DNA of 54,195 bases from Sergeia podlipaevii (lineage: Eukaryota; Euglenozoa; Kinetoplastea; Trypanosomatida; Trypanosomatidae): assembly GCA_030849805.1 (NCBI GenBank), contig JASANZ010002145.1:1-54195 (forward strand), in the 5' to 3' direction. The position numbers and the translations under genes are program-made. Below are positions 38,293 through 48,478 of this stretch, in pieces. Numbering within the stretch: position 1 is the stretch's first letter; each line of letters opens with the position of its first letter. Below the pieces are notes generated by a model, which did no database searches, was not told the origin of the DNA, and was given only the letters and a program-made list of their open reading frames with translations.

Positions 38293-39600
38293 CTACTTGG
38301 TCACCTCGTGCAGTGCACGCGCCACGTACTGCACATTCTTGTTATTTAGTCCACTGAAGGCAAGTCGGCCATTAAGAGTCAGATAGATGTGGTGGTGACG
38401 ACGCACTTGCATGACCTGCTCCTCAGTAAGACCAGTAAGTCCCATCATACCATATCCAGTTGCCAGGTGATCCCAATATCGTTTAGAGCCTAGAGTCACA
38501 AGTTCCTTGACAAGACGCGTGCGAATGCTGCTCATACGTCCCGACATATTCTCCAGCTCCGAGTACCACAACTTGGTCAGCTCCTCGTCTCTTAGCACTG
38601 TGTCAACAATGCGTGCGCCAAACACTGGAGGGTTGCTGTACATAGGGCGGATCAACTTCTCTAACTGCGAGAATACTGGGTTCACCTCCTCGGGGCTTGA
38701 GCACACCACATGGAGTGCGCCAGCTCGTTGGCCGTATAGACCAAAGTTCTTTGCAAAGGACTGGCACACCAGTAGCGCTGGCAGTTTCTTACCACACAAG
38801 TGGCGAGGCAAGAAGGCATCCTTGTCCAGCAGGCCACTCGCAAACCCTTGATATGCCATGTCCACCACCACCACCAGGCCACGTTCCTCACAGCAGTCAG
38901 CAACCTTCTTCCACTGCTCTGGTGTTGGGTCGCAGCCAGTGGGGTTGTGCGCGCAGGCGTGAAACAACACTATCGATGTCGGATGCAACTTCGAAAGGTA
39001 ATCTAGCATGCCAGCCTCATCAATACCATGCGTGGTTGAGTTATAGTAGGGGTAGTACTTGAGCTTGATGCCGCAGTTCTCATAGATACCGACATGGTTC
39101 GGGTAGGTGGGGTTGGGCACATGAATGTTAAGAGGCACCGGACTGCTGCCGGTGCCATGAAAGCGGCTGAGTAGTTCAGCTGACATGCGGAGCGCACCGG
39201 TGCCGCTCAACGTCTGCACAGAGGCGATGCGCTTGGCGCCAATAGAGTTCGCGATGGCGTCACCAAAACACAACTTCTTCGTCGACTGGATGTAAGAAGG
39301 TAGCCCAGCGATGGGGGCGTAGTCCATGTGTGTTTCCTTGATCACGCGCGCAGCCGCCTCACGGACGCACCTGAGTACATAGGGCTTGTTGTCGTCATCT
39401 CGATACACCCCCACAGCGAGGTTGACCTTGCTGGGGTCTGGGTCTGCATTAAAGTCCTTCGCAAGACCTAGGATAGAGTCTGGGGGTGCAAGAGGCACTG
39501 CGCCGAAGTAGGTGGTGCTGGTGGCACGAACAGGTATGGTGAGTGAGCAACGCCCCCATGCGGCAGTTACGTTGCGGCTAAGCAAATGGATTGAGCGCAT
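38293..39600 (-). CDS. mASAT: Aspartate aminotransferase, mitochondrial
   Basis: 435 residues from MRSIHL; the apparent longer start is not an ATG. The N-terminal 30 residues are basic, hydroxylated and free of acids, a good mitochondrial presequence. The PLP fold-type I signatures are present: VNLAVGVYRDD near 59-69, SGTGALR near 132-138, HNPTGCDP near 218-225, D247 and Y250, the Schiff-base lysine K284 in SFAKNFGLYGQRAG, and substrate-carboxylate Arg412 in GRLAFSGL. It interconverts aspartate plus 2-oxoglutarate with oxaloacetate plus glutamate in the mitochondrion, feeding the malate-aspartate and succinate pathways. Its order near fumarase recalls Leishmania chromosome 24. Confidence 0.96.
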   Translation of the reverse strand: MRSIHLLSRNVTAAWGRCSLTIPVRATSTTYFGAVPLAPPDSILGLAKDFNADPDPSKVNLAVGVYRDDDNKPYVLRCVREAAARVIKETHMDYAPIAGLPSYIQSTKKLCFGDAIANSIGAKRIASVQTLSGTGALRMSAELLSRFHGTGSSPVPLNIHVPNPTYPNHVGIYENCGIKLKYYPYYNSTTHGIDEAGMLDYLSKLHPTSIVLFHACAHNPTGCDPTPEQWKKVADCCEERGLVVVVDMAYQGFASGLLDKDAFLPRHLCGKKLPALLVCQSFAKNFGLYGQRAGALHVVCSSPEEVNPVFSQLEKLIRPMYSNPPVFGARIVDTVLRDEELTKLWYSELENMSGRMSSIRTRLVKELVTLGSKRYWDHLATGYGMMGLTGLTEEQVMQVRRHHHIYLTLNGRLAFSGLNNKNVQYVARALHEVTK

Positions 39601-40244
39601 AACCCACAAATAGTACAGAGAAAATACGAGACAAATATATATATATATATTAAATGTAAACTAAAAGAGACAATACTGATCTTTATTCAACTTTAAAGCG
39701 AGTGCCTCAATATAGATTTCTCTTCAAAAAAAAGGGGTATCCTGCAACTTCTTCTTGTTCAAGATGTGTATATATATATATTGTGTATTGCTTCGTTCCA
39801 AAAGCCAGCCAAAGAAAAAATAAATAAATAAATGATGTATGGGAAAATAAAAGTTGGGATAGTCAAAGGAAAAACAAAAGCATCACCTCACAACCCAGAG
39901 ACACGCCATAACCAAAACGACAGCAATGGCGCACAAGGCTTAATTGCTCTTTTATTATTTTCTGCAAAAAAGCAAAAGATAAAAAACAGCACAAGTTAGA
40001 AAAATACGAAAAATAACACTCGCATTGAATACAACAAAATAGAGATAAAGAAGATGAAATCAATCAGCAAAGCAGGCTGATTATTCAATCTGCGCACAAG
40101 CATGAGTAGTGCGAAGAAGACAAAGGAACATTTCTGCGCAACGGTGTGTACATCAACGACTTCAATTGGGTGAAAAAGAAGAAAAGAAAGTATTTATTTT
40201 CCTTCTCTACGTGTTGTTGTCTTGATACAACCTGCTCACTCACG
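39601..40244. other. Intergenic spacer (644 nt)
   Basis: (AT)n at 39636-39650 within the aminotransferase 5' UTR, a second at 39771-39781, AAATA repeats (39819-39832) and AT-rich remainder. No gene was seen. Confidence 0.65.
39661..39678 (-). promoter_or_regulatory. Trans-splice acceptor of the aminotransferase gene
   Basis: Minus strand reads a pyrimidine-rich stretch ending in CTTTTAG (AG at 39662-39661), giving a 5' UTR of about 60 nt that includes a TA repeat. Confidence 0.6.
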
Positions 40245-41297
40245 CTAGCGTGTGCTTCTCTGTTGAGGAAGCGCCGAGTCCTCACCGCTGGCTCGCCTGC
40301 CCTCTGTCGCCTCTGCTCCTGCTGTTGTTGCAGAGCTACGTCCCACATCCCGGGCGAAGGCCAAAGTGCCAGAAGGCCTTCTCTGATCTTCTACTCCTTC
40401 CGTCTCACCTACAGTGTTTCCTTCGCCATGGTAAAACAGCGGTGGGTCACTAGACGCAGAGCGTCTCTCATAGTAGTACGGAGTATCACGACGCACCTCC
40501 GGTGAGCATTTCTCAGAAAGGCTTTGCCCGTCACGAGAGGCACGCTCACGCCTACTTTCATTTGCTACCATCACCGCCTCTTCGGTACCCCGGCGGCTCG
40601 TCGCAGAGGTCCCTTGCTTTTTATTCTGCCGCTGCTGTTGTTGATGCGACGATGGCGGCGACACAATACCAAGTTCTATGGCGGCCTGGTTCAGTTCTCT
40701 ATGTCTTAAATACCAGTGAATATTAGCCCGTACACGCCATCGTGGCTGCCGCCACCACTCCGTCATGAAGGTGGCACTAAATACGATGAGGCCTGCAAGT
40801 AAGTAGACGACATAAAAACCGATTTGTACATTCAAATGTCCTCTACACCCATCACTGTCAGGGACGAGAGAGGTTGCTTTCTGAGCTGCAATCGCCAACC
40901 ATACAAGCTCCCACAGCAAGTAAGCACTGTAGGCGATCACCAGCGGATCCATCGCAAATATTCTAAAATTAGAAGAGTGAATTTCAATACCGTGTTGTAT
41001 CTTGCGCCGTGTCATAACCATGAGAAGTATAGCAAATGTTATGTTGATGAACGCGTGCTGCATCCCAAGTACAAGCCAGCTCCTGCGGTCCGTGGCGCAG
41101 CTCGCCCCTAGCACAATGCTGAAGCTCCAGGTAAGAATAATGCCATTGAGAAGACATGTAAAAAGGCCATATATCGGAGACGGCCGGTCATCCGGGAACG
41201 CAGCGAAGCGAAAGACATGGAAGGCATCGTCCGCTGCAATACGTGCACTAGACAAGAATTGCTCTACCGGTCCCCCCTGTCTCTCGCGTTCTTCCAT
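40245..41297 (-). CDS. Hypothetical four-pass membrane protein
   Basis: 350 residues from MEERER; the longer frame contains the splice acceptor. Four hydrophobic segments lie at about 43-66, 74-97, 112-134 and 152-174, separated by short loops. A cluster WWRQPRWRVR follows the last one, then a long hydrophilic tail (about 205-350) rich in Ser, Arg, Glu and Gln, presumably cytosolic and disordered. No family was recognised; a tetra-spanning protein of the endomembranes is the most that can be said. Codon use is like neighbouring genes. Confidence 0.75.
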   Translation of the reverse strand: MEERERQGGPVEQFLSSARIAADDAFHVFRFAAFPDDRPSPIYGLFTCLLNGIILTWSFSIVLGASCATDRRSWLVLGMQHAFINITFAILLMVMTRRKIQHGIEIHSSNFRIFAMDPLVIAYSAYLLWELVWLAIAAQKATSLVPDSDGCRGHLNVQIGFYVVYLLAGLIVFSATFMTEWWRQPRWRVRANIHWYLRHRELNQAAIELGIVSPPSSHQQQQRQNKKQGTSATSRRGTEEAVMVANESRRERASRDGQSLSEKCSPEVRRDTPYYYERRSASSDPPLFYHGEGNTVGETEGVEDQRRPSGTLAFARDVGRSSATTAGAEATEGRRASGEDSALPQQRSTR

Positions 41298-41310
41298 TTT
41301 TTTTTTTTGG

Positions 41311-41332
41311 CTAGCACAAGAGAAAATATTAT
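41311..41332 (-). promoter_or_regulatory. Trans-splice acceptor of the four-pass protein gene
   Basis: Minus strand reads a T/C tract ending in GTGCTAG (AG at 41312-41311), then CC plus an A run to the ATG at 41297. Confidence 0.75.
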
Positions 41333-41531
41333 AATGAACAAAGCACACGTACACACACCAAAGACTTTCTTTATTCTTTGACAGAAAAAAAGAGAAAAAA
41401 AAGAGAACTATATAAACACAAATGCAGAAAGCTAAGTTGTCTATAAAAAGCTATGGTATGCCGAGAGATTGCGTGAGTTTGTTTCAATATTTGTACATGT
41501 ATGAGGTGTGGTGTGTGAGTGTGGAGGAAGA

Positions 41532-41544
41532 GGGGGGGGGGGGG
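41532..41544. repeat. G13 homopolymer
   Basis: Thirteen consecutive G on the plus strand, in an otherwise AT-rich spacer. Confidence 0.9.
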
Positions 41545-42004
41545 TTGGCTCAGCCAAGAAACGCTCTCATTCAATACTCTCACCCTCTTGAAGGAAAGAA
41601 GAGAAACAGGCGTTTATTTTTTTTTTGCGAAAAAAATATATTGAAAATGGGGGGAGAGAGAGAGAAAAAAAAAAAGAAAAGAGTGATAGCACACAGTAGG
41701 AGACCTAAGTTGCGTTAAGTATCCCATTTATTTTTCGTTGTTGTTGTTGCGTGTCTCAATACGAAAAATAAGCGGGTTTATACAATCACTTGAAAGTACG
41801 AGAGAAAAGCGTTGATTTCTTTTTTTTTTTTTTGCTTTATGCACATAGAATGAAGGAGGCAAAAGAAAAAACAAGCAAGAAAACAAAGGGGAAACCGAAA
41901 AGCCTGATATTGCCGATATACGAGCGAGACTGGGAGAGGGAATTTATCTTCCCCTCTCTCTCTCCCTCTTCCGCACCCTATTATCCAAGAAGTATGCTAA
42001 ACAT

Positions 42005-44812
42005 CTAGATGAGAAGGGATATGATGAAACCTGCACCTGTGAGGAGACTGATGACAACGTCAAAGAGAAGTTTTGGGCAGAAAATAGGGTATAGCATAAG
42101 ATGCCGCTTCTGAATGTACGCACTGAAGCAAGAAACCGCTGCCAGTGCAACGGAAAAATGCACGACAAGGTGACGCACAACGCGCATTCGCTGAGTCTCG
42201 CACTTGCTCTTGCTAGTGTTGCAGGACGAGTTGATCATAATAAAATTAGTGCCCTTTTTCTTGACTTTCTCCTCCTCAGAAGTTTCGGGAGCCATGCCAT
42301 TTTGATGACTATCGCACCTTCCACTTGTGTCTGCCAGTGCACATGCAATTGGCAGAAAGATGAATGCGTTGAAGGTGCGCATCAGCACTAGAGCACCGCC
42401 AATAATCATGCTGTAGCCCGGCATGCCCACGAATGAAGAGTTCCAGTCGATCACGTTGAGCATGCATTGATGGCCTTCCATAAAGAAGGCAACCGTGGCA
42501 GCCAGATGCAGGGTCACTGCCTGAGCCACCGTGGGCATCACACACGTGGCCTCTACCAGCGCTGGAAGGCACACGCCGTAGATGGCAATCATCACCGCTG
42601 CCACACAGCGCTCGTTACAAAGAGACGCGGCCCACATGACCAGCACTAGATACGCATAGAAGGAAGAAAAAAACGATGATTTCCCATGTGTAAGATGCCG
42701 CATGCGGGACCATAAGAAGTAAAGTACAACTATTACAATAGGCGCGATGTGGTGAACTACAGGCACGTGATAGGCAGCACAGAGCACCACCATTGCGAAA
42801 GCACAGAACACAACATCACGTAGTCCTCTGGCATACAAGACGACGGCGAGTAGTGCCGCAACCACTATCCCCACACGCTCAGGCCGAAACACAGCAGGCC
42901 ACATTGCGATGGCAGCATCTAGCGTGCTGGCGCTCTCCACTATATGTGTAATATGTGCCCTATGCCGAAGCACATACGGCGCCAGCACCCTCAGTGACAC
43001 TACCGCTGCTGCCATCACCCACCAGCCCGCTCGCCTACGCCATGAAGCATTCCTCGTAGCAGCCCAAAATGTACTCAACGACCTCGTGTTTGCCAGCAAG
43101 AGAACCAGCAGCATCGTGGCAAGCAGCGCCGCCACCTCCACGTCCTCATTAATGATAAAACTGTTAGAAAACACCGCACAAAGACGCACCACCATCACAA
43201 AGGCGGCCCAGTTACTGATAGGCAAGGCTACGTGGAAGCACTGTGCCACCGCAGGTATGCACAGCAGCAGCAAGGCACCTGTGAGCACCATCCAGGAGCC
43301 CACAAACATCCCGCTTTGATGCATGTCTGCGCGCGTGCGCCTCGCAAAAAGGCTCAACTGAGCAATTCTACGACGAACCGCACCGCTACCGCCGTGGGCA
43401 TTCGCTGTGGTGTGCGGGGAGTTCTCAGAAGCAGCAGGTGTAGACACTTTTGCAGTGTCAAAGTAGCGCTCTAGCTGCACCAGGTTGCAATGCTCTACTG
43501 CGCTGATGTCAGCATCAGCATCCGCCAACTTAATCACCTCGGGCAGCACACGTCCAAAGCTACTAAAAGGGATCGGCTTTCCTAGTAGAACAGCGATGGT
43601 GGGTGTCACATCCACCTGATAGGCGGCACCGAGCTTTCTCGCTGATATCCCTGCAGCTTCGCGACAAGATTCAAGTCTCACCAGTTCCTCATCGAGGCGC
43701 TCCGCACTCCGCGATAGCGCCAGCTGGTCCACCGCAGCACGCTCAGCTGGTGCGGCCCATGTGGAGACTTCCGCCACCCACTCCGGCACTTGCTGCTGCG
43801 AAGAGAGCAAGCCACGCCTGCCCTTGAAGTGCTGAGCAAAGAGAAACGTATCGGTTTCTTGCGCGGAGTCTCCGCCGTGGTCACCACTGTTGGTCATGCC
43901 ATGATCACCCAGCACCAGCAGCACGGTGCCCATCGCGGTGTCGCGTAGCGCTAGTGTGCGGCTCACGTTTCGCAGCATTACATTCAACTGCGCCAACTTG
44001 CTATCCATCTCAGAGTTTTCAGAGTTGATACGGTGACCAACGTGATCAACACCAAGGAAATGGGCTATGATAAGTTCCGCATGAGCGCGAGAGTCCTCCG
44101 TTGCAGAGGTGGCAGCTTCAGGGGTTTCGCGGGAGAGCACTGAGAACACTGCGTCAAGCACCGCATCATCGTTGGTGTGAAAATCAGCTACATCAAAAGA
44201 CGGGATGGCTACGGTGTACTTCCAGTGCGTAGTGCCGGCACCACCTTGTTCGCTGTTGGGAAACAACTTTGTCCAGGTGTCGTCGCCAAGCATCACCGCA
44301 CGCCCCTTCATCTGGCGCACGATGCTGTCAATTTCCGTGGCGTCGCTGTTGAAGTTCGAACCCGCTTCAAGAAACGCTGGCATCGTGCCGGTCGCAATCG
44401 CCTTGATGCGTTGCGCAGTAGTCGTGGGAGCATCTGCCACAAGAAAAAATCCTTGCGAGGCATCCTCGACATCTTTCAGCGCATTCTCTATATAGGTGAG
44501 TGTGTGGCCCGTGTAAGGATCGTACTCTCCTGCATGTCCGTCGCGTGGTAGAGTGCAGCTGCCCCCGTGTCGCGCGTAGGGACGCAGTGCAGATAAGATA
44601 AAATCAGGCCGCACAGCATCAATGACGACCACCACGACCTGACCAACTAGCTGAACGCCAGTGCATATGTCTGTGGCAGTGGCGGGTGTAATCGTGGTAG
44701 TGGACAGCATAGAAGTGCAAAACAATAGAGCACCAGCAAAGAACCAGAAGATAAGAACTACCGTGCTGACCCACCATGGCAGAGGCGCGCCTATGAATGG
44801 CACTCTCATCAT
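42005..44812 (-). CDS. GPI13: GPI ethanolamine-phosphate transferase 3 (PIG-O/GPI13)
   Basis: 935 residues. A first TM segment (about 16-35) is followed by a lumenal alkaline-phosphatase-superfamily domain. Its metal and nucleophile signatures are clear: D65 in VVVVIDAVRPD, the D-A-P-T-T-T nucleophile region (T130-132), GDDTW at about 176-180, HFLGVDHVGHR with D256, H257 and H260, and GDHGMTNSGDHGG with D303, H304, D311 and H312. From about 485 to the C terminus there are many membrane segments. The combination DAPTTTxQR, AGSNF and HFLGVDHxGH identifies PIG-O/GPI13, the ER enzyme that adds ethanolamine phosphate to the third mannose, the bridge to protein. It supplies the GPI anchors of surface glycoproteins. 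A sharp trans-splice acceptor fixes the start. Confidence 0.95.
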   Translation of the reverse strand: MMRVPFIGAPLPWWVSTVVLIFWFFAGALLFCTSMLSTTTITPATATDICTGVQLVGQVVVVVIDAVRPDFILSALRPYARHGGSCTLPRDGHAGEYDPYTGHTLTYIENALKDVEDASQGFFLVADAPTTTAQRIKAIATGTMPAFLEAGSNFNSDATEIDSIVRQMKGRAVMLGDDTWTKLFPNSEQGGAGTTHWKYTVAIPSFDVADFHTNDDAVLDAVFSVLSRETPEAATSATEDSRAHAELIIAHFLGVDHVGHRINSENSEMDSKLAQLNVMLRNVSRTLALRDTAMGTVLLVLGDHGMTNSGDHGGDSAQETDTFLFAQHFKGRRGLLSSQQQVPEWVAEVSTWAAPAERAAVDQLALSRSAERLDEELVRLESCREAAGISARKLGAAYQVDVTPTIAVLLGKPIPFSSFGRVLPEVIKLADADADISAVEHCNLVQLERYFDTAKVSTPAASENSPHTTANAHGGSGAVRRRIAQLSLFARRTRADMHQSGMFVGSWMVLTGALLLLCIPAVAQCFHVALPISNWAAFVMVVRLCAVFSNSFIINEDVEVAALLATMLLVLLLANTRSLSTFWAATRNASWRRRAGWWVMAAAVVSLRVLAPYVLRHRAHITHIVESASTLDAAIAMWPAVFRPERVGIVVAALLAVVLYARGLRDVVFCAFAMVVLCAAYHVPVVHHIAPIVIVVLYFLWSRMRHLTHGKSSFFSSFYAYLVLVMWAASLCNERCVAAVMIAIYGVCLPALVEATCVMPTVAQAVTLHLAATVAFFMEGHQCMLNVIDWNSSFVGMPGYSMIIGGALVLMRTFNAFIFLPIACALADTSGRCDSHQNGMAPETSEEEKVKKKGTNFIMINSSCNTSKSKCETQRMRVVRHLVVHFSVALAAVSCFSAYIQKRHLMLYPIFCPKLLFDVVISLLTGAGFIISLLI

Positions 44813-45298
44813 CAGAATGATATGTTCTAAGAAAACAAAAGTACCTGAATGTGGTAGTGCAGGCGCTAGCTGCCTGTACTCACTTACACCACAATACGGA
44901 AAAAAGGAGGGGGGGGGTTTATGACTCCATCAATACAAAAAAAAAAAAGAACATATATCATCAGGTGAGCCCATTCTTCATACAGACGAGCAATAACATA
45001 AGACTATGTATACATTTCAAAAAATAAAAAAAAGCTGTTAAGATATCTTTAAATGTGCAATTTTCTTTAAGTTGTGAGGAAGTGTCAAAAAAAGAAGCAT
45101 TGACACCATTTACGCGGCTCTCTCTCGCTTTCTCTGTGCTTCTCTTAACAATTGTTATCATTTACTACTATCCACAAATAGCAAACTTGCCTGACCCAAG
45201 CGAAGAGGGTGGGGAGGAGGGGATTCACAGCACAAGACATCATGCTGGGCTATGATGTCACCCCCGCTTTTCTATTCTCTCTCTCTCCCCGTCAGAGG
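44813..45298. other. Intergenic spacer (486 nt)
   Basis: G9 tract at 44909-44917, A12 at about 44937-44948, and CT-rich 45118-45147 and 45269-45289 regions. No gene was seen. Confidence 0.65.
44827..44845 (-). promoter_or_regulatory. Trans-splice acceptor of the PIG-O gene
   Basis: Minus-strand T-rich tract ending in TTTTCTTAG (AG at 44828-44827), 14 nt before the ATG at 44812. Confidence 0.8.
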
Positions 45299-48200
45299 TT
45301 AACGCTGACGGTTCGACTTCATCTCGCGACCCACATTGCGACGACGCACTTCTAGCGCACGCTTCATCTTTCGAATCTTGGCCGCATTTGGAATAGTCTT
45401 CTTGGTCTGCTCCACCGTCTTGATCTTGGCGCGGCGCACAGCATCCGCCCACTGCTCAGCGGAGATCTCGCGTCTAGCATCAATGCGGCTCGCAACGTCT
45501 TCCTTCGCAATCTTGGTACCAAAGATCTCTTCAATCTGCTTTTCTGCCTTGCTGTGCAGTTCCATCTCACGTACGTACTTTCGCTTCTCCACCCGCTCGT
45601 CACGACTGAGTTCCTCATCAGGCGTCTCTACAAGTCCAAGGGGATCGTTGAACTGCATCGCGGTCTTTTCAACCGTTGTGTACTTGGCGTCAAGCAGTGT
45701 ATTGGGAAAGTCCACCTGAGGCTGCTTGGTGACTGCGTACATGGGAACGTCATTGGGGAAGAGAGAGCCACTGCGGATGCGCTTCAACAGCTTCCACCCA
45801 CCAATGTGCTGCCATCGCATTGTAGAGTGTCTACTGACGCGGTTGCGATCACCATAGAAGCGGCGGTACACACGCCCCGTCACGAGGTCTCCCTCGGGAG
45901 TGCAAAAGTCCGCCTGGATCTTGCCGTGGCACGACGGGTCCCGCACTACACGCAAGTACTTCTGGACCGCCTTCATAACGCGCTCCCGCATCTCCTGTGT
46001 CTCCTCCCGCACGACGAGCATCTCCGAAGGGCTGATTGCGCGTTGACGCTGATATCCAGCGTCAACGAAAGCGCGGTTAAAGCGGTGCGTCGCGGGAGGG
46101 TACTGCAAGGGGAATATTAAACGATTGAAACGGTTCGCTGAGGTTTGCACAATGCGTGGTATGTCGGTTGGTAAGTGCCCAATTTCGCCGGTGCTCTCGG
46201 CTCCCTCGCGCTGCACCGCATTGGCCGCGGCCACACTGCTACCGGCACTAACACCAGCCGTCACCGCACGTGCAGTCATGGAACCGTTGCTGCTAGAAGG
46301 GCTGCCACGTGCAGACGTATTGCTGACACCACTATCATCCTCGCCGTAGATACTCGGTATCTTGGCGGGGACCCCTGTGCTAGGGCGGTGGAGCGCCTCA
46401 TCGCTCACGCGCTCAAACACAACGTCCTTCAGGCCCAAAGAGGCTTCGTACAGCTCGCGCTGTGTGATGTCTCGCTTGTGAAGGGCGTCCGCTGCCGCCT
46501 GCCTCGCCGCCGCCTCGCGCCGCTGTGCCCGCTCCGGCACTAGTTCATTGCGCGCAAATATCATGTAACTGATAGGCTCAATGCCTACCTTGAGTGGCAA
46601 GTGCCTGGCCCATATCTCAATGAACGTGGAGCGGTACTGAGCTTCTGTCTGACAGATACGCATGCGCTTCCGCTTGACGCCGGTTTTGCAGTGCCGCAGT
46701 GGGCAGCGATGCTCGTGTGGACACGGCGCGACAATGGTGGGCTGCCAGTCCCAGAGTCCGACATCCTTTTCCTCTAAAATTGTGTCGCGTGCCTCCATGA
46801 GTAGATTAAAGTTACTCAAGTTTGCGAACTCAACGAGTACGAGCGCGCCACGTGTCATCTTCCACAGCTGCTGCAGCAACTTCTTACGATTGGCAGACTC
46901 TGCCACCTCGCTTAGTGAGTAGGCGGCAACAACGAGGTCGTGCTGGATGGCTTCATCCTCAGGAAGCAGGTAGCGCTTCCATGTTACATTGGGAACGTCG
47001 TCGTGCAGCACCATGGTGCCGATCTCCATCATGCCAGGACTAGGTTCTATAGCAGTTACCTCCTGCAGAGGCCGCAAGCGCTTCTGCGCCTTCTCCTGTG
47101 CGCTAGAGGCCTCGAGATCCACAAACGACTCCCACCACGTCTTCTTGCCTTCCTCGTGCCGCTGTGAGTCTGCTTTTCCATCGGCATTATCGCCTCTTGG
47201 TGGCCCGCTCTCCTCCTCGCCCTCCAGCACATCTGCAGGGTCCTCCGCGTTCGCCGCTTGCGTGCCGAGTGGGTCTCCGTCCACCCACTCAGTGCCGTCC
47301 ACAACCTCCCGGTGACGGGCATGGGCCTCCTGTGCTATTCTGGCCCTTTTCGCTGCCGCAGCGCGGGCCGCCACCTCACCAATTTCCCTGCGTAAGTTTG
47401 CGGGAAGGTCTGCTGGGTCCACCTCGCCCTTCTCTAATAGCGCCGCTACTGCCATGAAGCGTGCCTTCTTCTTTTCACCGTTGTTGCGCTCAAGACGCTT
47501 CAGGTCATAACGCAGCTCCTGCAGCTGGTGAGACTGGGAGCTATCGTTGAGCGTCATGGTCTGTCGCATAGAGCGATACAGTGGATAGGCAAGGGAGCCT
47601 GGGTCATACACCTCCTTGGCCACTAAAATTGCTGTCCCAGTGCCAGCGCCAAAGTCGAGCATCGTCTTGGGCACAAAGTGCGGTAATTGCTTACTGAGCT
47701 CAAAGAAAACACGATGCATGCCGGCGTACATGGCAGCGCCACGAAACAAGAAGTAGCCAATGGAGTCATCTGCAGAGTAGAGAACAGAACGGTTGGCCAC
47801 CGCATTCGCAACGGCAAGTTGACGCTGGAACTTGATGAGACGCTGCCGAATTTTAAATCGCAGCTTCGCCTGTGATCGACGATCAGACAACCGCAGTTCC
47901 TTGAAGTTCTCGCCACGCTCTTTGCGTTCAAACAGTTCGCGTTTCTTCTGATTTAAAGTATCCGCCTCGCCCTCGGGGATCATGTCCGCCGCACTCGTGC
48001 GCATGGGACGTTCTTCTCTATTGCGGTACTCAATGACTGGAATAATATCACGCAAGCACTGCCGAATACGGCCCTTGTCCTTCAAACGAAACACCTTCAT
48101 GTACGCTGCCTGCATGGATGGAGACATCACAACCACACCAGGGTTCATGTCGCAGAAATCATCGCGCACGGCCCACTGGCGCATGGCGGGACGCTTGCGG

Positions 48201-48478
48201 CACATCTTCTTTAATGCCTGATACTCATATGACATCTTCGCCGCTACATCAATGCTGCGGATGCGCCTGCGACCATGGCGCATCTTGGCGCTGAACTGAG
48301 CCCACGTCTCCTTGCCTGCTATGACCGTACTCGATCCAGTTTCCTGGCTAGACTCGCCGAGGGTGTGCATGGCCCCTTCAAGAGGGGTCTGCGCAAAGCG
48401 CCGCTGGTGATGTGGGGCTGCGGCCGAAGAGAAGACACTGACAGTCAGTGTTGGCCATCCTTGGCGAATACTTCTCAT
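45299..48478 (-). CDS. RSM22: Rsm22/METTL17-type mitochondrial ribosome assembly protein
   Basis: 1059 residues; the N terminus is basic and Ser/Arg-rich, a likely mitochondrial presequence. The methyltransferase-like fold begins with MLDFGAGTG (273-281). The family hallmark APCPHEHRCPL (585-594) is present; with C597 and C609 it gives four cysteines (C586, C592, C597, C609) placed as a probable metal or Fe-S site. Between motif I and the next strand (VTAIEPSPG, about 474-482) lies a highly charged insert of about 150 residues. A long C-terminal extension (about 650-1059) is rich in Arg, Lys and Ser and ends RRNVGREMKSNRQR. Yeast Rsm22 and human METTL17 act in mitochondrial small-subunit assembly; METTL17 is reported to carry a 4Fe-4S cluster. 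Confidence 0.9.
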   Translation of the reverse strand: MRSIRQGWPTLTVSVFSSAAAPHHQRRFAQTPLEGAMHTLGESSQETGSSTVIAGKETWAQFSAKMRHGRRRIRSIDVAAKMSYEYQALKKMCRKRPAMRQWAVRDDFCDMNPGVVVMSPSMQAAYMKVFRLKDKGRIRQCLRDIIPVIEYRNREERPMRTSAADMIPEGEADTLNQKKRELFERKERGENFKELRLSDRRSQAKLRFKIRQRLIKFQRQLAVANAVANRSVLYSADDSIGYFLFRGAAMYAGMHRVFFELSKQLPHFVPKTMLDFGAGTGTAILVAKEVYDPGSLAYPLYRSMRQTMTLNDSSQSHQLQELRYDLKRLERNNGEKKKARFMAVAALLEKGEVDPADLPANLRREIGEVAARAAAAKRARIAQEAHARHREVVDGTEWVDGDPLGTQAANAEDPADVLEGEEESGPPRGDNADGKADSQRHEEGKKTWWESFVDLEASSAQEKAQKRLRPLQEVTAIEPSPGMMEIGTMVLHDDVPNVTWKRYLLPEDEAIQHDLVVAAYSLSEVAESANRKKLLQQLWKMTRGALVLVEFANLSNFNLLMEARDTILEEKDVGLWDWQPTIVAPCPHEHRCPLRHCKTGVKRKRMRICQTEAQYRSTFIEIWARHLPLKVGIEPISYMIFARNELVPERAQRREAAARQAAADALHKRDITQRELYEASLGLKDVVFERVSDEALHRPSTGVPAKIPSIYGEDDSGVSNTSARGSPSSSNGSMTARAVTAGVSAGSSVAAANAVQREGAESTGEIGHLPTDIPRIVQTSANRFNRLIFPLQYPPATHRFNRAFVDAGYQRQRAISPSEMLVVREETQEMRERVMKAVQKYLRVVRDPSCHGKIQADFCTPEGDLVTGRVYRRFYGDRNRVSRHSTMRWQHIGGWKLLKRIRSGSLFPNDVPMYAVTKQPQVDFPNTLLDAKYTTVEKTAMQFNDPLGLVETPDEELSRDERVEKRKYVREMELHSKAEKQIEEIFGTKIAKEDVASRIDARREISAEQWADAVRRAKIKTVEQTKKTIPNAAKIRKMKRALEVRRRNVGREMKSNRQR

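Larger units (their letters stand above)
41298..42004. other. Intergenic spacer (707 nt)
   Basis: Contains a G13 tract at 41532-41544, T runs near 41618-41626 and 41818-41833, (GA)n 41654-41663 and CT-rich 41953-41970. No gene was seen. Confidence 0.65.
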
